Positions 16,674 to 23,782 of a stretch of DNA of 31,683 bases are shown one piece after another (within the stretch, counting starts at the first letter, position 1; every line of letters begins with the position of its first letter). Under the pieces are notes generated by a model. It was not told the DNA's origin. It saw only the letters and a list, made by a program, of their open reading frames with translations, and searched no databases. The position numbers and the translations under genes were made by a program. Origin of the DNA: a virus; IMG/VR virus record IMGVR_UViG_3300047386_000170, positions 1-31,683 of that record, one strand, 5' to 3'.

Positions 16674-16908
16674 TGGGGTTGTTACCTTCAAGCATATTGA
16701 TACGCATCTCGCAGTAACGGATGCACTTCTCTAGATCTGTGATTTCTGATTCATTCTTGGTTAGGCCATCGTAGGTCTTGCTGCCTGCGCGGCTGGCGTA
16801 CTTGATGACATTTCCACGCCAGAACTCCATGCCGTTTCTCATGATGTATCTGACTGGCTGTATGGGCCACTGGGTGTAGTGTGATGGGTTCTTTACTGAG
16901 TCAGTCAT
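16666..16908 (-). CDS. DUF3310-like protein
   Basis: An 80-residue protein. I prefer the ATG at 16908, which has GGAG 8 nt upstream, over an earlier in-frame codon at 16944 that would lie deep inside the preceding gene. The sequence (SVKNPSHYTQWPIQPVRYIM, then GNVIKYASRAG and TDLEKCIRYCEMRI) matches the DUF3310 family, small phage proteins with the signature NPSHY…YI…GNxIKYxxRAGxK. Family members are common beside phage nucleotide-metabolism and replication genes, but I know of no established activity. It overlaps both neighbours by a few nt. Confidence 0.85.
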   Translation of the reverse strand: MTDSVKNPSHYTQWPIQPVRYIMRNGMEFWRGNVIKYASRAGSKTYDGLTKNESEITDLEKCIRYCEMRINMLEGNNPNE

Positions 16909-17107
16909 TGGCTGTCTCCAGTACTTTCCTGGGGCGTCCACCACGCTTGTTGTTTAACTCAGAGAGCCGTGCCATTGAGTTCTTTCCACCGTTACGCAAA
17001 AGGAACCTGTCGTTGTCTCTTTTGCACACCTCAAGATAGCGATCCCACTGGGATAGCACTGAGGCTTCAGTCATCCCTGTGCTACGTTTTCGTGGCATTA
17101 GTTTCAT
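16901..17107 (-). CDS. Small basic protein with AT-hook-like RGGRPRK motif
   Basis: A 68-residue protein from ATG 17107, which has GGGAG 8 nt upstream inside the end of the exonuclease gene. An upstream in-frame codon at 17158 is less likely. The product is very basic at both ends (MKLMPRKRSTGMTEASVLSQ; NNKRGGRPRKVLETAND). The GGRPRK segment resembles the minor-groove-binding AT-hook core (R/G-GRP). The middle is helical. No family is recognised. Nucleic-acid binding is a reasonable inference from charge, motif and position among replication genes. Confidence 0.65.
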   Translation of the reverse strand: MKLMPRKRSTGMTEASVLSQWDRYLEVCKRDNDRFLLRNGGKNSMARLSELNNKRGGRPRKVLETAND

Positions 17108-17870
17108 GTCTTGGCTCCCATAGTTTGATTGTGTTGTTGTCCAAGTCCCAATCCTCATACCTGAGGATCCGCGCTAGCCGGGCTTGGGTTAACGCATAGT
17201 TGGCGTTTAGTTTCTGCTTGGCATATGCGTTGACCACTGTGGGCCAACTAGGGTTTTGCTTGAGCAGTTTCTCGGCTGTCTTAGGACCGACCGAGGGACA
17301 CCCAGTGTAGCCATCAGTGACATCACCAGTGAGTGCTTGGGTGTAGAACCATAGATCCGCTTGGGCCTTGTTGATCGTTTGAAACTCACCAGACATAGGT
17401 CTGAAGAGCTTGCATGGCACCGACTTGAGATCCTTATCATCACTGATGACGATGGTTTGATGACCCGGTGCTGAACCTAAGATGCCCATGACATCATCGG
17501 CTTCCAGCATCGGCTCTATGTGCCATCGGTAAGTCTTCTTGACCCACCTCAGCATCTCCAGGTAGCCAACGGGCTTCCTGACTTTCTTACGTCCACCTTT
17601 GTATGTGGAATCTAGTTCTTTTCTGAAGTTACCTTTATCAGACAAGCAGACAATGAAGTTGCCGGTGCCTAGGTGGTCACAGAAGTCATCTATAGTCTTC
17701 TGGAATACCTTCTTGGCTTCCTTCAGATCGATAGAGAGGGACCAAATGTCATCACCCCAGTCTATCTCAGTCTCACAGGCCGCACAGGCTCTGTAGAGGT
17801 ACAAATCACCGTCAATGAGGAGTACTGTCTCTGCCTGAGGCGACTGCAAATACTTCTTTAAGTAGCTCAT
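17082..17870 (-). CDS. T7 gp6-like 5'-3' exonuclease (FEN family)
   Basis: A 262-residue protein with the metal-binding pattern of the flap-endonuclease family: Asp20/Asp22 (LIDGDLYLYR), Glu123/Asp125/Asp126 (MLEADDVMG), Asp144/145/147 (VISDDKDLKS) and Asp183/Asp186 (TGDVTDGY). A helix-three-turn-helix DNA-binding motif follows (GCPSVGPKTAEKLL). In T7 this enzyme removes RNA primers, degrades host DNA and acts in recombination and concatemer processing. The start has AGGAGA 6-7 nt upstream. It overlaps the previous small gene by 59 nt and follows DNA polymerase, as in T7. Confidence 0.92.
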   Translation of the reverse strand: MSYLKKYLQSPQAETVLLIDGDLYLYRACAACETEIDWGDDIWSLSIDLKEAKKVFQKTIDDFCDHLGTGNFIVCLSDKGNFRKELDSTYKGGRKKVRKPVGYLEMLRWVKKTYRWHIEPMLEADDVMGILGSAPGHQTIVISDDKDLKSVPCKLFRPMSGEFQTINKAQADLWFYTQALTGDVTDGYTGCPSVGPKTAEKLLKQNPSWPTVVNAYAKQKLNANYALTQARLARILRYEDWDLDNNTIKLWEPRHETNATKT

Positions 17871-18075
17871 CTAATTCTCCTTTAGCTTCCATTCCGTATT
17901 CCGTGATGATCCACTTATGGGCATAGGTTTCGTCGCCGACATTGGTTGTGATCAGGCCCTCACTGGCAGCTATGGCAACGTAGAAGGCACCTTTGCGTGA
18001 GAAGTCACCACTGATGCTGAAGGGCTGTCTCCACGCCCTGTCCAAGACCAAGTAGAAGCACATGAAGTGTGCCAT
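17812..18075 (-). CDS. Hypothetical protein between DNA polymerase and exonuclease
   Basis: From the ATG at 18075, with GAGG 10 nt upstream and just beyond the polymerase stop, the product has 87 residues. It runs MAHFMCFYLVLDRAWRQPFS, then GDFSRKGAFYVAIAASEGLI and DETYAHKWIITEYGMEAKGE, and resembles a small winged-helix or helix-turn-helix fold with a beta-hairpin. The frame stays open upstream to an ATG at 18201, which would give 129 residues beginning MSVISLEEWRKKQG, a natural-looking N-terminus, but would overlap the polymerase gene by 113 nt. I chose the shorter form. No family is recognised. Confidence 0.7.
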   Translation of the reverse strand: MAHFMCFYLVLDRAWRQPFSISGDFSRKGAFYVAIAASEGLITTNVGDETYAHKWIITEYGMEAKGELDELLKEVFAVASGRDSTPH

Positions 18076-18088
18076 CTGGGGGTTAACC

Positions 18089-19855
18089 TCAGTGTGTAGC
18101 AGCCCAAGTTGCTCCCACGGAATGTTCTGAGGTGATGGGTATTTTAGTTTTGAGAGCAACCCCTGCTTCTTGCGCCATTCTTCTAGTGATATCACCGACA
18201 TCAGTAGCTACCTCTTCTGTTTTACATGCGATTTGAACTTCATCGTGGATCCAACCAACGATGTATGCGTCACCTTCGTGATGCTTGGTTAACTCAGCAT
18301 CGACCAAGTCTACCCACTTCTTGCAGATGACAGCGCCAGATGACTGTAGAAGCTGAGAGAGCAGCTTGTGCTCACTACGGACATTCAACAGACGTCCATC
18401 GAGGCCTTTGAGGTGGCCGCGCTGGTATGCCCTGCGTAGGTTTGTCTGAAGCTGTGCAAAGGCTGGGATAGCCTTGTTGAAGTTGTCCTTGAGCTTCTTG
18501 CCTTGCGTAGCGTTGCCCCCAGCAATCTTACCGATCAGCTGATCACCGCCGCCATACATGGTGGCATAGATAAACGTCTTGGCTTGATCTCTGGTGGCTA
18601 ACCCAGCTGCCTTCTGGTTGTGCGTATGGATATCACCATCAAGCACCTGTCTTGCATACTCACCACCGTCATCAAGGTAATGCGCTAGACACCTAAGCTC
18701 TAACCCAGACAGGTCAGACCCAAGTAAACACCATCCCTCAGGAACCGTGAATAGACTACGACACTCTGAGCCGTACGGTAGGCCACACTTGGGTACCTGG
18801 GCTAGGTTGGGCCCTCGATGAGCCGCTCTTCCGCTGACAGTACCGCCAGACACGATTGTGTGTCTTATGCGGCCATCGTCATCGACACGCTTGAGCCACG
18901 CTTGTGGACCCTCAGCTAACTGGCCGATGCGCTTCTGTATTAGGAAGAACTCAGCCAACGCCTGTGCCTCAGGGTAGTGCAGCCCAGCCAGCACTGTCTC
19001 GTCTATCTGGGCGTGTCCGTTGTCCGTAAACTTCTTAGGTTTCCAGGCGTACTTCTGCTTTAGACAGAACTCTATGTGACGCCGGGAGCTAGGGTTGAAA
19101 TGGATGGCCTTACGTTTAACAAAGAGCTCACCCTTCTTGTAGCCACGGGCCCTGTTGTTGACCTTAGGATAGAAGTCTTCAGTGATCTCCCAGGGCGGGA
19201 AGAGCTCATGCAGACCATCCTCTAACTCTTGCCGCTTCTGTGCCAACTCAGAGTAGAGCTTAGTGGCCCCAGCCTTGTCGAAGGTCCAACCGTTGTTGCC
19301 AATACGGAAGCAAACCTCAGCTAACCTGTGCTCTAGGTCTATGCTTTCTTGGCTGAACCCGCTGTCCATAAACACTTGGTACAAAGTCATGGTGACAGCG
19401 GTGTCTTGGAGACAGTAGTCCAGCATCTCTTGGCTGAAGTTCTCCCAGCCACCAACGTATTCACCTTTGTATATACCGATACGATAACCCCATGCCTTGA
19501 GGCTGTGGCTACCTATGAGCTTCCGGGGGAACTCATGAGGCTTGAGTTGATGTTTGATTGTATCTGTCTCGGCTAGGGTTGTTCTCATCAACCGGGACAT
19601 GACTAATGTATCTGTGACTTTGCCTTGGATGCTAAAGTCTGGATACAGCTTCTGAAGAACAGGAATATCATAAGCTATGATGTTGTGACCGATGATTTCC
19701 TCGGCATTCATCAAGACGTACAGCGCACGGTCTATCTCATCGGGACCAAACGATAGCTTCTCGTTGGTCTCAACATGTCTCAGACAAATGCAATGTACGG
19801 TGCTTACAGTATCGAGTAGGCCGTTGCTCTCCAGGTCAAAGACCCAGCGGCTCAC
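18089..19855 (-). CDS. T7-like family A DNA polymerase with proofreading domain
   Basis: A 588-residue protein starting at a GTG within a GTGA overlap. The 3'-5' exonuclease residues are present: Asp7/Glu9 (FDLESNGLL), Asp63 (GHNIIAYD) and Asp151 (CLQDTAVT). Polymerase motifs are Asp381 (GSDLSGLELR), Lys426 and Tyr430 of the O helix (AKTFIYATMYGG) and Asp538 (WIHDEVQ). It aligns by eye through NPSSRRHI, RIGQLAEGPQAWL and the terminal WAATH with T7 gp5, which is 704 residues. Much of the shortfall is between about residues 218 and 256. In T7 that region of the thumb carries the thioredoxin-binding insertion; here it is roughly half as long. The O-helix position equivalent to E. coli Pol I 762 is Tyr. 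It is the replicative polymerase. Confidence 0.95.
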   Translation of the reverse strand: MSRWVFDLESNGLLDTVSTVHCICLRHVETNEKLSFGPDEIDRALYVLMNAEEIIGHNIIAYDIPVLQKLYPDFSIQGKVTDTLVMSRLMRTTLAETDTIKHQLKPHEFPRKLIGSHSLKAWGYRIGIYKGEYVGGWENFSQEMLDYCLQDTAVTMTLYQVFMDSGFSQESIDLEHRLAEVCFRIGNNGWTFDKAGATKLYSELAQKRQELEDGLHELFPPWEITEDFYPKVNNRARGYKKGELFVKRKAIHFNPSSRRHIEFCLKQKYAWKPKKFTDNGHAQIDETVLAGLHYPEAQALAEFFLIQKRIGQLAEGPQAWLKRVDDDGRIRHTIVSGGTVSGRAAHRGPNLAQVPKCGLPYGSECRSLFTVPEGWCLLGSDLSGLELRCLAHYLDDGGEYARQVLDGDIHTHNQKAAGLATRDQAKTFIYATMYGGGDQLIGKIAGGNATQGKKLKDNFNKAIPAFAQLQTNLRRAYQRGHLKGLDGRLLNVRSEHKLLSQLLQSSGAVICKKWVDLVDAELTKHHEGDAYIVGWIHDEVQIACKTEEVATDVGDITRRMAQEAGVALKTKIPITSEHSVGATWAATH

Positions 19856-20043
19856 TCTTCAGTTGGCCTTGCTTTGGGGCGTAGGCTACTCATGGGTGCT
19901 AAGTTCTTAGCAGGCTGTACCAGTTGCGCCTTGAAGCACTGGTCTAGCGAATGTTGATATAGGTCCTTCTGGTGTGCCCAAGACACACAGTCATCAAAGG
20001 ATTCAAAAGCCACAATGGCTACGAATGAGTTTACTAGGTTCAT
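19852..20043 (-). CDS. Small hypothetical protein upstream of DNA polymerase
   Basis: A 63-residue frame coupled on both sides: its ATG overlaps the MazG-like stop (ATGA) and its stop overlaps the polymerase GTG start (GTGA). AGGTGA lies about 6 nt before the ATG. The product (MNLVNSFVAIVAFESFDDCV … HSLDQCFKAQLVQPAKN) has an alternating N-terminal strand and two cysteines, and ends Arg/Pro-rich. No family is recognised. The tight double coupling is the main evidence that it is translated. Confidence 0.7.
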   Translation of the reverse strand: MNLVNSFVAIVAFESFDDCVSWAHQKDLYQHSLDQCFKAQLVQPAKNLAPMSSLRPKARPTEE

Positions 20044-20411
20044 CTGTTATCACCTGACCCTTCCAGCTTCCCACGCTCCTGGCGTGACTTAAGCTTCTCT
20101 AGGTTCATGTGGGCGACCTCATTAAGGCTGATGCCTAGGTCCCGTGACAGCGCAGCGATATACCAGAGGCAGTCACCAAGCTCACTAGCTATAGCAACGC
20201 GCTGGGCGTCTTTGAGGTCCTCTAGACCACTTTGGTCGATCCCGTGATCTCGGATCAGCTTCTTGATCTTGTCACAGACTTCCCCGGCTTCTGAGGCTAA
20301 CCCTAGTGCTGGGTAGACAACCTTCCACTTGTAGATGGCAGTGGCAGCTGTGTCTGCCTGGTAGTCGTTCATGGTCAGGGAATACAGATAGTCTGTCTCT
20401 CTATTTCTCAT
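20040..20411 (-). CDS. MazG-like nucleotide pyrophosphohydrolase
   Basis: A 123-residue protein with the all-alpha NTP pyrophosphatase signature: Glu41/Glu44 (ASEAGEVCDKIKK) and Glu77/Asp80 (ASELGDCLWYIAAL), which coordinate Mg2+. It then has NEVAHMNLEKLKSRQERGKL, typical of single-domain MazG-like enzymes that hydrolyse (d)NTPs or alarmones. Marine phages often carry such genes, with proposed roles in nucleotide-pool cleaning or ppGpp control. The start at 20411 has GGAGAG 5 nt upstream, so it is preferred over the later in-frame Met14, although family members usually begin near there. It overlaps the preceding gene by 11 nt. Confidence 0.88.
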   Translation of the reverse strand: MRNRETDYLYSLTMNDYQADTAATAIYKWKVVYPALGLASEAGEVCDKIKKLIRDHGIDQSGLEDLKDAQRVAIASELGDCLWYIAALSRDLGISLNEVAHMNLEKLKSRQERGKLEGSGDNR

Positions 20412-20670
20412 GTTGCTCTCCTTTTTCTAGATCCATTAGCCTCAATGCTAGGCGTGCCATTTGCTTACCCATGCCCTCTTGGACGTAACCTGTGAACAAC
20501 GGTCGGCGGTCCTTGGCGCTCAGTGCTTCGCCAGCAATCAGAGCAAAGGTTTTACCGTCATCTGGGTGGTCTATGACCTCAAAGGTTATGTGACCGACCT
20601 CATACTGCTCACGCTTGAAGGTGGTTGGCTTGGGGTGCCTTTGTTTGCTTTTGTGAGAGTGTGCTCCCAT
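20401..20670 (-). CDS. Hypothetical protein between primase-helicase and MazG
   Basis: An 89-residue protein with AGGAG before the ATG. The first 20 residues are basic and His/Lys-rich (MGAHSHKSKQRHPKPTTFKR). The centre has two short strands (VGHITFEVIDHPDDGKTFAL) and the C-terminus is an amphipathic helix (MGKQMARLALRLMDLEKGEQ). I do not recognise a family. It starts 16 nt after the primase-helicase stop and ends inside the MazG-like start, so it belongs to the replication operon. Confidence 0.75.
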   Translation of the reverse strand: MGAHSHKSKQRHPKPTTFKREQYEVGHITFEVIDHPDDGKTFALIAGEALSAKDRRPLFTGYVQEGMGKQMARLALRLMDLEKGEQHEK

Positions 20671-20686
20671 GTTTCTCTCCTCTTAG

Positions 20687-22303
20687 TTAAAATGGTGCGT
20701 CGAAGGCATCAAAGTTACCTTCGGCGTCTTTAAGCCTGCCTGTGCTCTGGCTGTACTCAAGCACCCCAGCTGCGCCGACTTCCCCGGTGTGTCTGTTCTT
20801 CAGAACCACTAGGTTACGAAGGCCAGCTGTGGGTTCATCTGGGTCTACTTGGATGCCAATGCAGCAATCAGCCAGCTGGGCTATTGCATGGGATCCACGT
20901 AGTTGGCTGAGGCTTACCTTGGCACCGCCTTCGTGCCCTGTGTCGCCCTGAGGGCGGCGTAGGTGGCTCACGACGATCAGACAGATGTTGAGCTCTTGAA
21001 CCAAGACACGCAGCCTGTTCATGATGTCATCTACCAGGCGTCTTTCGTCTGACACTTGCCCCGTTAGCCCAGACACTAGAATGCTGATGTGGTCTAAGAA
21101 GATGACCTCAGCGCCCAGCGCCTTGTTCATGTAACGGATGCGATTCAAGATGATGTCTATGTCGGTAGAACCAAAGTGATCGAACAGGTAGAACTGACGG
21201 TCTTTGACTAGGTCATCAAAGGATGCCTCGATCTCTTCCTTGGTGGTGCAGTCAGGGTCCACACTGATGTTCTTACTCATGTGTAGGCCAACCATGCCTT
21301 GGGCGGTTCTCTTGGTTGTCTCTTCTAGCATCAACATGCCGATCTGAAAGCCACCCATGTGGACATGGTAGGCAATCTCTCGGACGAAGGTTGACTTACC
21401 CACACCACTACCAGCGGCTATCGTCACAAGGGATCCAAGCCTCAACCCTTTGGTGATCTCGTTGAGCCGCTGATAGGGGTATTGAATGGGAGACACGGCC
21501 TCTTGTTCGCCTATGGTCTCCCGTAGATCTGATGCGCTAACGATGCCATCCGGGCGGTACTCACGCGCCTGCCAGATAGCATCCATGATAGCCTTGGCAT
21601 TACCGTCCACCAGAGCCTCTGAGGCGTCCTTGTAGGAGCCTAAGTTAGCTATCTTGGCCATGCCTATGGGAAGGGCCTCAGCGCACTCCAGAGCCGCCTC
21701 TTGGCCTGCCTTGTCGTTGTCAAACATCAGTATGATCTCTTTGAAGCCACACAGGTAATCGTAGTTGTTCATGAGGGCTTTTTTGGCTGACTGAGACCCG
21801 TTGGGGACGCTGACTGTCGGCCACTTGTTACCTTGGGCCTGAGACACCGACATGCAGTCTATCTCACCCTCAGTAATCACCAGCTTGTTGCCGTTGGACC
21901 AAAGGTGAGACCCAAACAGGGTCATGGCCTTGGCATCACCGACAATAGAAAACTTCTTGTCCTTCGTGCGTACCTTCTGTGCGCATCGCTGGCCGTGCTT
22001 GTCACGGTAGGTCGCAAGTTGCACCACTTGACCACCGTGCTTGCCGACACTGTAGTCAAACTTTCTGCATGTTGCCTCGGTCAGCTTGCGTGACGCTAGG
22101 TGCAAGTGCTCGCCGGGGATCAGGTCACGGTTAGGTGGCGCCTTGTTACTTATAGTGCGCTCATATCCAAACTCTTCCTTGCCATAGGACGCACAGCCAA
22201 AGCAGTAGGTATGACCATCGTCATACAAGGCGGCGTTGTCTTTAGATCCACAGGTTTCGCAGGGGACATGGGCAACAAAGTCGCTTTCAATAAGCTCAGT
22301 CAT
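20687..22303 (-). CDS. T7 gp4-like primase-helicase
   Basis: A 538-residue protein from the ATG at 22303, which overlaps the previous stop (ATGA) and has GGGAGA 6 nt upstream. An in-frame GTG at 22330 is rejected. Domains in order: Cys4 zinc-binding primase module (Cys15, 18, 34, 37), TOPRIM primase core with Glu145 (VITEGEIDCMS) and Asp195/Asp197 (LMFDNDKAG), then the DnaB-type hexameric helicase with Walker A GSGVGKST (298-305), Walker B EVIFLDHIS (399-407), and SHLRRPQG and SQLRGSHAIAQLAD motifs. It unwinds DNA and makes primers for lagging-strand synthesis. The C-terminus is acidic and ends in Phe (DAFDAPF), like the T7 gp4 tail that docks on the polymerase. Confidence 0.95.
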   Translation of the reverse strand: MTELIESDFVAHVPCETCGSKDNAALYDDGHTYCFGCASYGKEEFGYERTISNKAPPNRDLIPGEHLHLASRKLTEATCRKFDYSVGKHGGQVVQLATYRDKHGQRCAQKVRTKDKKFSIVGDAKAMTLFGSHLWSNGNKLVITEGEIDCMSVSQAQGNKWPTVSVPNGSQSAKKALMNNYDYLCGFKEIILMFDNDKAGQEAALECAEALPIGMAKIANLGSYKDASEALVDGNAKAIMDAIWQAREYRPDGIVSASDLRETIGEQEAVSPIQYPYQRLNEITKGLRLGSLVTIAAGSGVGKSTFVREIAYHVHMGGFQIGMLMLEETTKRTAQGMVGLHMSKNISVDPDCTTKEEIEASFDDLVKDRQFYLFDHFGSTDIDIILNRIRYMNKALGAEVIFLDHISILVSGLTGQVSDERRLVDDIMNRLRVLVQELNICLIVVSHLRRPQGDTGHEGGAKVSLSQLRGSHAIAQLADCCIGIQVDPDEPTAGLRNLVVLKNRHTGEVGAAGVLEYSQSTGRLKDAEGNFDAFDAPF

Positions 22304-22500
22304 TTGTATCTCCCAAACAAAGCTTCCCACTCGGAAGGGACGATCCCAGTCATGATAAACTCACGCTCATCTACCGTCAGATGGCTGAAGACGTTCTGTG
22401 ATAATTCGCCTTCCATCCAGCGAGACATCTGATCTTCAGTGACATCCAAATCGAGCGTTAACTCTTTGCCTGTCAAAGGTGACTTGCGTTTGATTTTCAT
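22300..22500 (-). CDS. Small acidic hypothetical protein before primase-helicase
   Basis: A 66-residue protein with GGGAGA before the ATG and an ATGA overlap with primase-helicase. The sequence runs MKIKRKSPLTGKELTLDLDV, then SQNVFSHLTVDEREFIMTGI and ends EWEALFGRYK. I have the impression of a conserved small family next to the helicase in marine T7-like phages, but I know no function. It sits just after an intrinsic terminator, so its expression depends on readthrough or on phage RNA polymerase ignoring the signal. Confidence 0.8.
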   Translation of the reverse strand: MKIKRKSPLTGKELTLDLDVTEDQMSRWMEGELSQNVFSHLTVDEREFIMTGIVPSEWEALFGRYK

Positions 22501-22517
22501 GTGGTTTCTCCCAATAA

Positions 22518-22545
22518 TAAAAAAGGGGCGACCTAAGCCGCCCCC
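22518..22545 (-). terminator. Intrinsic terminator / attenuator inside replication operon
   Basis: On the minus strand GGGGCG (22544-22539) pairs with CGCCCC (22530-22525) across an 8-nt loop, followed by TTTTTTATTATT. The hairpin includes the last codons and stop of endonuclease I. It would attenuate transcription between SSB/endonuclease and the primase-helicase onwards. Confidence 0.85.
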
Positions 22546-22991
22546 TTGCTCTCCTTTGTTGTGGCTTCTTTCAGCCAGTCATCAGGTATGACCTTGTTGG
22601 CATACCTAAAGCCATGCTTCTCGCAGTAGGATGCGTAGGTGGTCTTGGACCCTTTGTAGAGCTTTGCATTCTGATTGCTGAACACGAACCTGATGTCTAA
22701 GTCAGGCTGTTGCTTTTGAATCAGAAGGTGCTTGGCTCTATCCATGACAGTCCAACGCCCCTTGGTTTCGACATAGAAAAAGCCGCCGGGTTTTGGCAGC
22801 TTAAAGTCGGGGGTGTACTTGGATTGTCTGGCGGGGATCACATAGAGGATCTTCTCGGTCTCATAGAGTAGCTCGATGCCAGCTTCTTTGATTTGCTGGG
22901 CGACCTTGTCTTCAAGACCAGAGCGGAACCCATACTTAAGACCAACCTGTTTAGAAGTCGTAGTTATCTTCTTCAGCGTCTTTGGTCTCAA
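22533..22991 (-). CDS. T7 gp3-like endonuclease I (Holliday-junction resolvase)
   Basis: A 152-residue protein. Catalytic residues of T7 endonuclease I are all present: Glu27 (FRSGLEDKVAQQ), Asp62 (YTPDFKLP), Glu75 and Lys77 (YVETKGRW). The downstream HLLIQKQQPDLDIRFVF and YCEKHGFRYANKVIPDDWLK also match the family. In T7 it cleaves branched DNA and degrades host DNA. The frame has no suitable ATG before the conserved core. The best start is a TTG at 22991 with AGGAG 9 nt upstream, inside the SSB gene (41-nt overlap). That gives an N-terminal extension of about seven residues relative to T7 gp3. Confidence 0.92.
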   Translation of the reverse strand: MRPKTLKKITTTSKQVGLKYGFRSGLEDKVAQQIKEAGIELLYETEKILYVIPARQSKYTPDFKLPKPGGFFYVETKGRWTVMDRAKHLLIQKQQPDLDIRFVFSNQNAKLYKGSKTTYASYCEKHGFRYANKVIPDDWLKEATTKESKGAA

Positions 22992-23499
22992 AGCTTTGAG
23001 CTCCTGTTACTGTGTTGGCTACATAGCCGCCCTCGACAGCATCAAAGCCACCCCCGTCACCACCGCCGCTAGACACTGGGTCAATCACTTGAACGGCACC
23101 TAGGCGCAGGCTGATGCCCTTTTTGCCAGCCGAGGTATACCCATCAGCAATGCCAGAGACACGAAGGGTAGACCCACCAAACATGGATGGTACTTGGTCG
23201 CGGGGGATAGGGTTACCTTTGGCATCAAAGTACTTAGGTTCGTACTTGGATTGGAACTTAAAGACGATCTCGCCGGTCTCTGGATCTTGATCCATAGGCA
23301 TCATCACCTTGTCCTTAGCGCCAAAGCTTTCGCTTTTGACGTTCTCTAAGATTTCCTTGAGGGACCCGGCGTTCTCTGGGGATATCTTGAGTTGCACCTT
23401 GTATTTACCCTCAGCATCAAAGGCTGTGTCTGGGCGCCCTGGTTGCAGCCACGGGTATTGTGCTGTTCCAGCTGGGCTTGTAAATCTAGCTTTGCTCAT
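22951..23499 (-). CDS. T7 gp2.5-like single-stranded DNA-binding protein
   Basis: A 182-residue protein beginning MSKARFTSPAGTAQYPWLQP, typical of the podoviral gp2.5-like family. It has an OB-fold-like beta-rich core (residues 30-140: FKFQSKYEPKYFDAKGNPI and TLRVSGIADGYTSAGKKGIS), a glycine linker (SSGGGDGGGFD) and an acidic C-terminus ending in Phe (KDAEEDNYDF). In T7 the acidic, Phe-ended tail recruits polymerase and primase-helicase. GGAGA lies 8 nt before the ATG. It is followed by endonuclease I, the T7 order, and is near the start of the transcript from P2. Confidence 0.9.
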   Translation of the reverse strand: MSKARFTSPAGTAQYPWLQPGRPDTAFDAEGKYKVQLKISPENAGSLKEILENVKSESFGAKDKVMMPMDQDPETGEIVFKFQSKYEPKYFDAKGNPIPRDQVPSMFGGSTLRVSGIADGYTSAGKKGISLRLGAVQVIDPVSSGGGDGGGFDAVEGGYVANTVTGAQSFETKDAEEDNYDF

Positions 23500-23650
23500 C
23501 TTTTTTAGTCTCCTGATTGGTTTGGTTTGATTTAGCCCCAGGCAAAGTTACCTTCGCCTCTTTGGCTTGCTTAAGAAGCCAGTCGGGGATGTCCTGCCCT
23601 TTGTTTTGGAACAGGCTACACAACCCCAAGATTTTCTCTCTTGGGTGCAT
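23486..23650 (-). CDS. 54-residue hypothetical protein upstream of SSB
   Basis: The ATG at 23650 has AAGGA 8-9 nt upstream and the frame ends at TAG 23486, overlapping the SSB start by 14 nt. The product starts MHPREKILGLCSLFQNKGQD, continues IPDWLLKQAKEAKVTLPG and ends in a hydrophilic Lys/Gln/Glu tail. The first 40 residues look like a folded helical unit. It is the first gene of the transcript from P2 (predicted start 23678, 28 nt upstream). No family is recognised. Strong ribosome site, position and overlap make it convincing. Confidence 0.75.
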   Translation of the reverse strand: MHPREKILGLCSLFQNKGQDIPDWLLKQAKEAKVTLPGAKSNQTNQETKKDEQS

Positions 23651-23671
23651 TTCGACGATCCTTTTCTGTTA

Positions 23672-23696
23672 CTTCTTCGATAGGGGTCTCTTAGTC
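23672..23696 (-). promoter_or_regulatory. Predicted phage RNA polymerase promoter P2 (replication genes)
   Basis: The minus strand reads GACTAAGAGACCCCTAT then CGAAGAAG. It contains the exact 14-bp core shared with P1 and P3. The ending CTATCGAAGAAG closely parallels the SP6 promoter end CTATAGAAGAAG, which would put the start at about 23678. It lies directly behind a strong terminator and before the SSB operon. Confidence 0.8.
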
Positions 23697-23703
23697 CCAG
23701 ACG

Positions 23704-23728
23704 TAAAAAAGGCCCCACTTGGGGGCCT
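23704..23728 (-). terminator. Strong intrinsic terminator after the RNA polymerase region
   Basis: On the minus strand GGCCCC and GGGGCC form a 6-bp GC stem around a 5-nt loop (23727-23711), followed by six T. It would stop transcripts from the early region immediately upstream of P2, as at the T7 early/middle boundary. Confidence 0.92.
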
Positions 23729-23742
23729 CTTTGGTTTGTCAA

Positions 23743-23780
23743 AATCCCAACCTAAATTAATTTAGATGGGCATTGGGATT
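23743..23780 (-). other. Hairpin preceding the terminator
   Basis: AATCCCAA and TTGGGATT are exact 8-bp complements enclosing the palindrome CTAAATTAATTTAG. It begins 3 nt after the stop of the 80-residue gene and stands in series with the terminator at 23704-23728. It could protect the early mRNA 3' end or be an RNase III site. Confidence 0.7.
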
Positions 23781-23782
23781 AA

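Noticed and set aside
16674-16691. RNR start at the TTG 16691
   Set aside because: An ATG 18 nt downstream is closer to the usual phage start context and reduces overlap with the DUF3310 gene.
23548-23742. A 64-codon frame upstream of SSB
   Set aside because: It starts in the terminator and runs through promoter P2; the 54-residue gene in another frame has the ribosome site.
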